The translations under genes were made by a program, and so were the position numbers. Below, piece by piece: positions 14,593 through 17,358 of a DNA stretch of 17,358 nucleotides. The stretch comes from CAZJBP01 sp964544115 (GTDB taxonomy: Bacteria; Verrucomicrobiota; Kiritimatiellia; UBA8416; JADHWI01). Under the pieces are notes generated by a model. The model worked only from the letters and a program-made list of their open reading frames with translations. It was not told the origin of the DNA and did no database searches. The stretch lies in contig CAZJBP010000077.1 of the NCBI GenBank assembly GCA_964544115.1, forward strand, positions 1-17,358. The letters run 5' to 3'. The first letter of the stretch is position 1. Every line of letters begins with the position of its first letter.

Positions 14593-15095
14593 CCTGTCCC
14601 TCCTGGTTTGAAGCGCTCGTCCGCGTGGGTCCGATCTACCCGCTGTGCATCCAGCCAACCGGCCTTCGCGCCCGGAAACGAATCGAACGCCGGCGCGTAG
14701 GGCTTGATGTCCAACAGCGGCGTGCCATCCAGCATGTCCACGCCACCCACACGCAACGTGTTGCCTTCGATTCCCAGCAACCGAACACACGAGAGCCCGA
14801 TGGCGCTAGGACGGCACGGGGATCGCGTGGCGAAAACACCGTGTTCGCGATTATCACGAAACGGAACGACGCGCATTCTGCCGGGTGAAGCACAGTGGAG
14901 GTGATAGATCAACCAAAGCCGGTCGAAGCCTGCCAGATCGCGCAGGCCCTCCGCGTATTGCGGCAACACCTCAACCGTACCTTCCGTTCCTTCGGCAAAG
15001 ACCGGCTGGATCGGCGTCCCCGCAGCCTCATGGAAAGGTGACCGGATAATCCCAATGTCTGCGAACTGCACGCGATTCCGCCCCTCATTTGCCAT
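14589..15095 (-). CDS. trmO: tRNA N6-threonylcarbamoyladenosine methyltransferase-like protein (TsaA/TrmO domain)
   Basis: This 168-residue protein is a TsaA-like beta-barrel. TrmO enzymes of this family methylate t6A37 of tRNA-Thr using S-adenosylmethionine. Family blocks are IGIIRSPFHEAAGTPIQP (14-31), FDRLWLIYHLH (57-67), RSPCRPSAIGLSCVRLLGIEG (91-111) and GVDMLDGTPLLDIKPYAPAFD (118-138). E. coli TrmO (235 residues) has an extra C-terminal domain absent here, so this is the short form, whose substrate is less certain. The start overlaps the desulfidase gene by 11 bp, and the stop overlaps the next start by ATGA. Confidence 0.88.
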   Translation of the reverse strand: MANEGRNRVQFADIGIIRSPFHEAAGTPIQPVFAEGTEGTVEVLPQYAEGLRDLAGFDRLWLIYHLHCASPGRMRVVPFRDNREHGVFATRSPCRPSAIGLSCVRLLGIEGNTLRVGGVDMLDGTPLLDIKPYAPAFDSFPGAKAGWLDAQRVDRTHADERFKPGGTG

Positions 15096-16155
15096 GATTC
15101 CCCGCCTTCACTTCCGCCAGCACGACTCTGAACACCCGTTCCGCCTTCTTCCCACAACTCGCCCATGCGCCGGAACATTCCAGATTTCGCAGAGCGTCGG
15201 ACACAGAACGCATCAAGCGAGTAATCTGCGCAAGGGTCGCGCCCTGAGCAAGCGCCAGTCCCGCAGCCAGCGCGGGCGCGGCCTTGGTCGCCAATCCGCA
15301 TTCTTCGGAAATGCGGCTTCGCTTTCCAGTCATATGGATCACGGTCAGAAGGGAAAACAAGGCGGCGGGCAAGATGCACCTGCCGTGCTTCCGGTACAGT
15401 TCGTAGAACGGCACACCAAGGAGGATGCCATGGTTGCCCGAACCCGTGACCGTCATGACGGGCGAACTGGACCCGCACATGCGCGCTCGAATCAAAGCAG
15501 CAATCCGCTCAGGGATCCGTTGGGTTGGATCGCCGCGCACCTGTTGGACGATGAACTCGCGCGCGACTTCTTCCAGCCGGCGATCTCGTTTCGCAACCGC
15601 CTGCATGATCTCCGGCATACGTAGGGACTGCTGCCGATGAGGCGGAGATCTGAAGATCGGTTTTCCGTTATGGGATATGACCCTGACCTCGTCATGTCGC
15701 CCCTGAATGACCACGGACACGGATTCTGTCGGCGTGAACAAAACCGCTTTGACGTAGATTCCTTGGTGCTGGGCGGTCCGCCCGACCTTCAGCCAGGATC
15801 TGCGCCGGAGCAGAATGCGGGTAATGCGTCGATCGATGCCGGGAAATAGATTGAACTGATCGGCCCTGGAAGATAGACCCGCCGCCACAACCGTTCGTAG
15901 ACCCCTGCGGTTCAAAAACGGTATTACCGCTGTGGACGCATTTCTCAGCACCTCGCCCGACGCATATAACTGCGCCTTCACCGTCCGCGCATCAAATGGC
16001 CCATTCAAGTGACGGCGGGCCCGCAGAAACGCGAAGGCGACGCTGGCCGGCTCGGTGCAGCCTGTGGCTTCAACGATCTCCGACTGAAGCAAAGATCGGG
16101 TTTCGAGAATGGTTCTCGTGGTTGTCAGCCTTTCTTTATGTCTTCCGGGTTGCAA
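15085..16155 (-). CDS. UPF0597 family L-cysteine desulfidase / serine dehydratase-like protein
   Basis: With TTG at 16155 the protein has 356 residues. It carries the UPF0597 blocks EATGCTEPASVAFA (C33), TGSGNHGILLGVP, EECGLATKAAPALAAGLA and LECSGAWASCGKKAE; the cysteines are those expected to hold a [4Fe-4S] cluster. Family members (MJ1025 L-cysteine desulfidase, E. coli CyuA/YhaM) convert L-cysteine to H2S, ammonia and pyruvate via 2-aminoacrylate; some relatives act on serine. The start is uncertain: TTG at 16155 overlaps ridA by 20 bp, while AAGAAAGG at 16129-16136 would suit a rare ACG or ATT start at about 16119-16110. The frame is open further upstream, but that part encodes no homology. 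The gene lies directly after ridA. Confidence 0.85.
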   Translation of the reverse strand: MQPGRHKERLTTTRTILETRSLLQSEIVEATGCTEPASVAFAFLRARRHLNGPFDARTVKAQLYASGEVLRNASTAVIPFLNRRGLRTVVAAGLSSRADQFNLFPGIDRRITRILLRRRSWLKVGRTAQHQGIYVKAVLFTPTESVSVVIQGRHDEVRVISHNGKPIFRSPPHRQQSLRMPEIMQAVAKRDRRLEEVAREFIVQQVRGDPTQRIPERIAALIRARMCGSSSPVMTVTGSGNHGILLGVPFYELYRKHGRCILPAALFSLLTVIHMTGKRSRISEECGLATKAAPALAAGLALAQGATLAQITRLMRSVSDALRNLECSGAWASCGKKAERVFRVVLAEVKAGNHGK

Positions 16156-16516
16156 CGGCTTCAATTTCAACCAAGGCGCCTTTTGGCAGCGCGCCGACTT
16201 GCACACAACTCCTTGCCGGGAATGGTTCCCGGAAGAACTCGGCGTAGACCGTGTTGAATGCCTGGAAGTTGCCAATGTCGCTCAGAAACACCGTGGTCTT
16301 GAGCACGGTGTTCATGTCGGCGCCTCCGGCTACAAGCACGGCGCGCAGATTCGCAAGCGCCTGCCGCGCCGCTGTAACGATATCGCTGTTTCGCAGTTCC
16401 CCCGTGACCGGGTCGATGGGAAGCTGGCCGGATGTAAAGAGCAACGACCCCTGCACTATGGCCTGACTGTAGGGTCCGATGGCCACTGGCGCCGTGGTTG
16501 TCTGGATTGCTTTCAA
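16136..16516 (-). CDS. ridA: RidA family reactive-intermediate deaminase
   Basis: This 126-residue protein is a normal-length RidA (YjgF/YER057c/UK114), a cytosolic trimer that hydrolyses 2-aminoacrylate and other enamines to ketoacids and ammonia. Typical blocks are AIGPYSQAI (12-20), LLFTSGQLPIDPVTGEL (25-41), LKTTVFLSDIGNFQAFNTVYAEFF, and PARSCVQVGALPKGALVEIEAVA. R102 corresponds to R105 of E. coli RidA. The start is TTG at 16516, supported by AGAGGGAGA about seven bases upstream; longer frames add residues without homology. It stops just before the desulfidase gene, whose expected product is RidA's substrate. Confidence 0.93.
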   Translation of the reverse strand: MKAIQTTTAPVAIGPYSQAIVQGSLLFTSGQLPIDPVTGELRNSDIVTAARQALANLRAVLVAGGADMNTVLKTTVFLSDIGNFQAFNTVYAEFFREPFPARSCVQVGALPKGALVEIEAVATRKT

Positions 16517-16550
16517 TGAGTGTCTCCCTCTGGTTTGGTTTGCCGTCCTA

Positions 16551-16988
16551 TCACTGCCGATCCCCATGATCGGTAAGAGTTCTTTCAGGCGATGCCGCTT
16601 GGTCATTATGTCCACGTTGCCCCTGGCCTAGTCGTCCATGCTCAAGCGCCGAGTCGTGATGGACTGGGATCAGCCAGACTGCGGCCACAGCGAGCGCACC
16701 GCCGATCAGTCCGGCCAGGAACATTACTTTGACTCGACCGCCTGCCACATGCCACATCCATCGCCAGTGTAGCGCGAGGTGGAGGATGATCAGGACGAGA
16801 AACAGATAGCCGTTCCACATGTGCAGGTCGGCCCAATCATGTCGCGACCAACCCCAGACGGTCAGGCCGGCGCCACCACGACTGCCTGGGGGGAGGCGAT
16901 AGGTCAACAGGCACCCGGTCGCCGCCATGAGACAGAGTGACAACCACAGAAGGGAGTTCACTATCAGGTCTATCTGTCTCTTGCTCAT
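16551..16988 (-). CDS. DUF4405-like cytochrome b561-type membrane protein
   Basis: This 145-residue inner-membrane protein has about three hydrophobic segments (roughly 8-30, 60-76, 86-107). Histidines H50, H56, H70 and H74, in SRHDWADLHMWN and LILHLALHWRW, are arranged as in DUF4405/cytochrome b561-like proteins, where such residues bind heme. A heme-binding electron-transfer role is inferred. The C-terminal 35 residues are polar and look disordered. ATG at 16988 was chosen because the hydrophobic domain begins right after it; the ribosome binding site is weak. It lies 35 bp before ridA and 93 bp after the peroxiredoxin gene. Confidence 0.7.
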   Translation of the reverse strand: MSKRQIDLIVNSLLWLSLCLMAATGCLLTYRLPPGSRGGAGLTVWGWSRHDWADLHMWNGYLFLVLIILHLALHWRWMWHVAGGRVKVMFLAGLIGGALAVAAVWLIPVHHDSALEHGRLGQGQRGHNDQAASPERTLTDHGDRQ

Positions 16989-17043
16989 TGGGTCATTCTG
17001 GTTGTCATCTCCGATTCCCACCCACGCTTTGGCATTGATGGCA

Positions 17044-17070
17044 GGCGGGACGGTGTGAAGCCGCCCCGCC
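17044..17070. repeat. GC-rich hairpin between peroxiredoxin and DUF4405 genes
   Basis: GGCGGGACGG (17044-17053) pairs with CCGCCCCGCC (17061-17070) as a 10-bp stem with one G-U pair in the minus-strand RNA and a 7-base loop. It lies about 10 bases after the peroxiredoxin stop. No U-run follows, so it is at best a partial terminator or a 3'-end stabiliser. Confidence 0.45.
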
Positions 17071-17081
17071 GCACCCAAAGC

Positions 17082-17358
17082 CTATTTCTTCGGGCACTTC
17101 CTGAGGCACATGAACCAATCCAGGCACTTCACGTCCGGGTCGGGCTTGGTCATGCGATCCTTGGCTACGCCGCACGAGCCCGGGGGCGGCACGATCACGT
17201 CGTCGCCCGGCTGCCAGTTGGCCGGTGTGGCGATCTTGAACTCGTCGGAATACTGCATGGCCGTCAGCAGACGCTTGACCTCCTGCATGTTCCGCCCGTT
17301 CGAGAGCGGGTAGTACAGGATGGCGCGCACCTTGCCTTCAGGGTCGATGATGAACACC
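17082..17358 (-). CDS. Peroxiredoxin (AhpC/TSA, 1-Cys Prx6-like), C-terminal part
   Basis: Only the last ~92 residues are present; the frame runs off the right edge, so the start lies outside. The visible part, FIIDPEGKVRAILYYPLSNGRNMQEVKRLL, then ATPANWQPGDDVIVPPPGSCG, is diagnostic of the Prx6-like branch of thiol peroxidases, which reduce H2O2 and organic hydroperoxides. The tail CLDWFMCLRKCPKK carries three cysteines, an enriched C-terminus that may help in recycling the enzyme. The catalytic N-terminal cysteine is outside the window. It is upstream in the same direction as the DUF4405, ridA and desulfidase genes. Confidence 0.93.
   Translation of the reverse strand, partial: VFIIDPEGKVRAILYYPLSNGRNMQEVKRLLTAMQYSDEFKIATPANWQPGDDVIVPPPGSCGVAKDRMTKPDPDVKCLDWFMCLRKCPKK

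Noticed and set aside
16156..16275. Longer desulfidase start at TTG 16275
   Set aside because: The added 40 residues overlap ridA in another frame and show no resemblance to desulfidase N-termini.

Overview
The window is GC-rich bacterial chromosome, probably from the Planctomycetes-Verrucomicrobia-Chlamydiae group, with Kiritimatiellota or Verrucomicrobiota most likely. The reasons are an oversized GreA of about 728 residues (a form known from chlamydiae and relatives) and a Gfo/Idh/MocA oxidoreductase next to a TIM-barrel sugar isomerase, a pairing very common in that group. This assignment is inferred from gene content, not from a marker phylogeny. I see no rRNA, tRNA, CRISPR array, integrase or transposase.

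Layout. (1) Bases 1-2700, plus strand: the 3' end of ispG (isoprenoid synthesis), then the long greA. (2) Bases 2697-3629, minus: a CorA-type divalent cation transporter whose stop codon overlaps that of greA. (3) Bases 3715-7769, minus: a compact sugar cassette of Gfo/Idh/MocA dehydrogenase, sugar isomerase/epimerase, ROK kinase and a DUF72 protein. (4) Bases 7770-8248: a gene-free gap holding a 168-bp MITE-like element bounded by 18-bp inverted repeats. (5) Bases 8249-8662, plus: the nickel-responsive regulator NikR, convergent with (6) bases 8761-13240, minus: a metal-uptake operon of DUF2946 protein, histidine-rich outer-membrane barrel, metal-binding lipoprotein/periplasmic protein, ATPase and ABC-3 permease. 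(7) Bases 13437-13556: a decayed fragment of an unrelated ABC ATPase. (8) Bases 13601-17358, minus: a tightly packed run of peroxiredoxin (cut by the window end), DUF4405 cytochrome-like membrane protein, RidA, UPF0597 L-cysteine desulfidase, TsaA/TrmO-like protein, an unnamed 52-residue cysteine-rich protein and an MBL-fold hydrolase.

Two systems deserve attention. First, NikR next to a complete envelope-spanning route of the zinc/manganese ABC-3 type suggests a nickel uptake system built from unusual parts. A sequence with the 6-N16-6 geometry of the NikR operator lies directly upstream of the first gene of that operon. Second, the last region places a desulfidase expected to make 2-aminoacrylate beside RidA, which destroys it. 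The same run then continues through trmO, a tiny two-cluster cysteine protein and an MBL hydrolase, the last three joined by ATGA stop/start overlaps.
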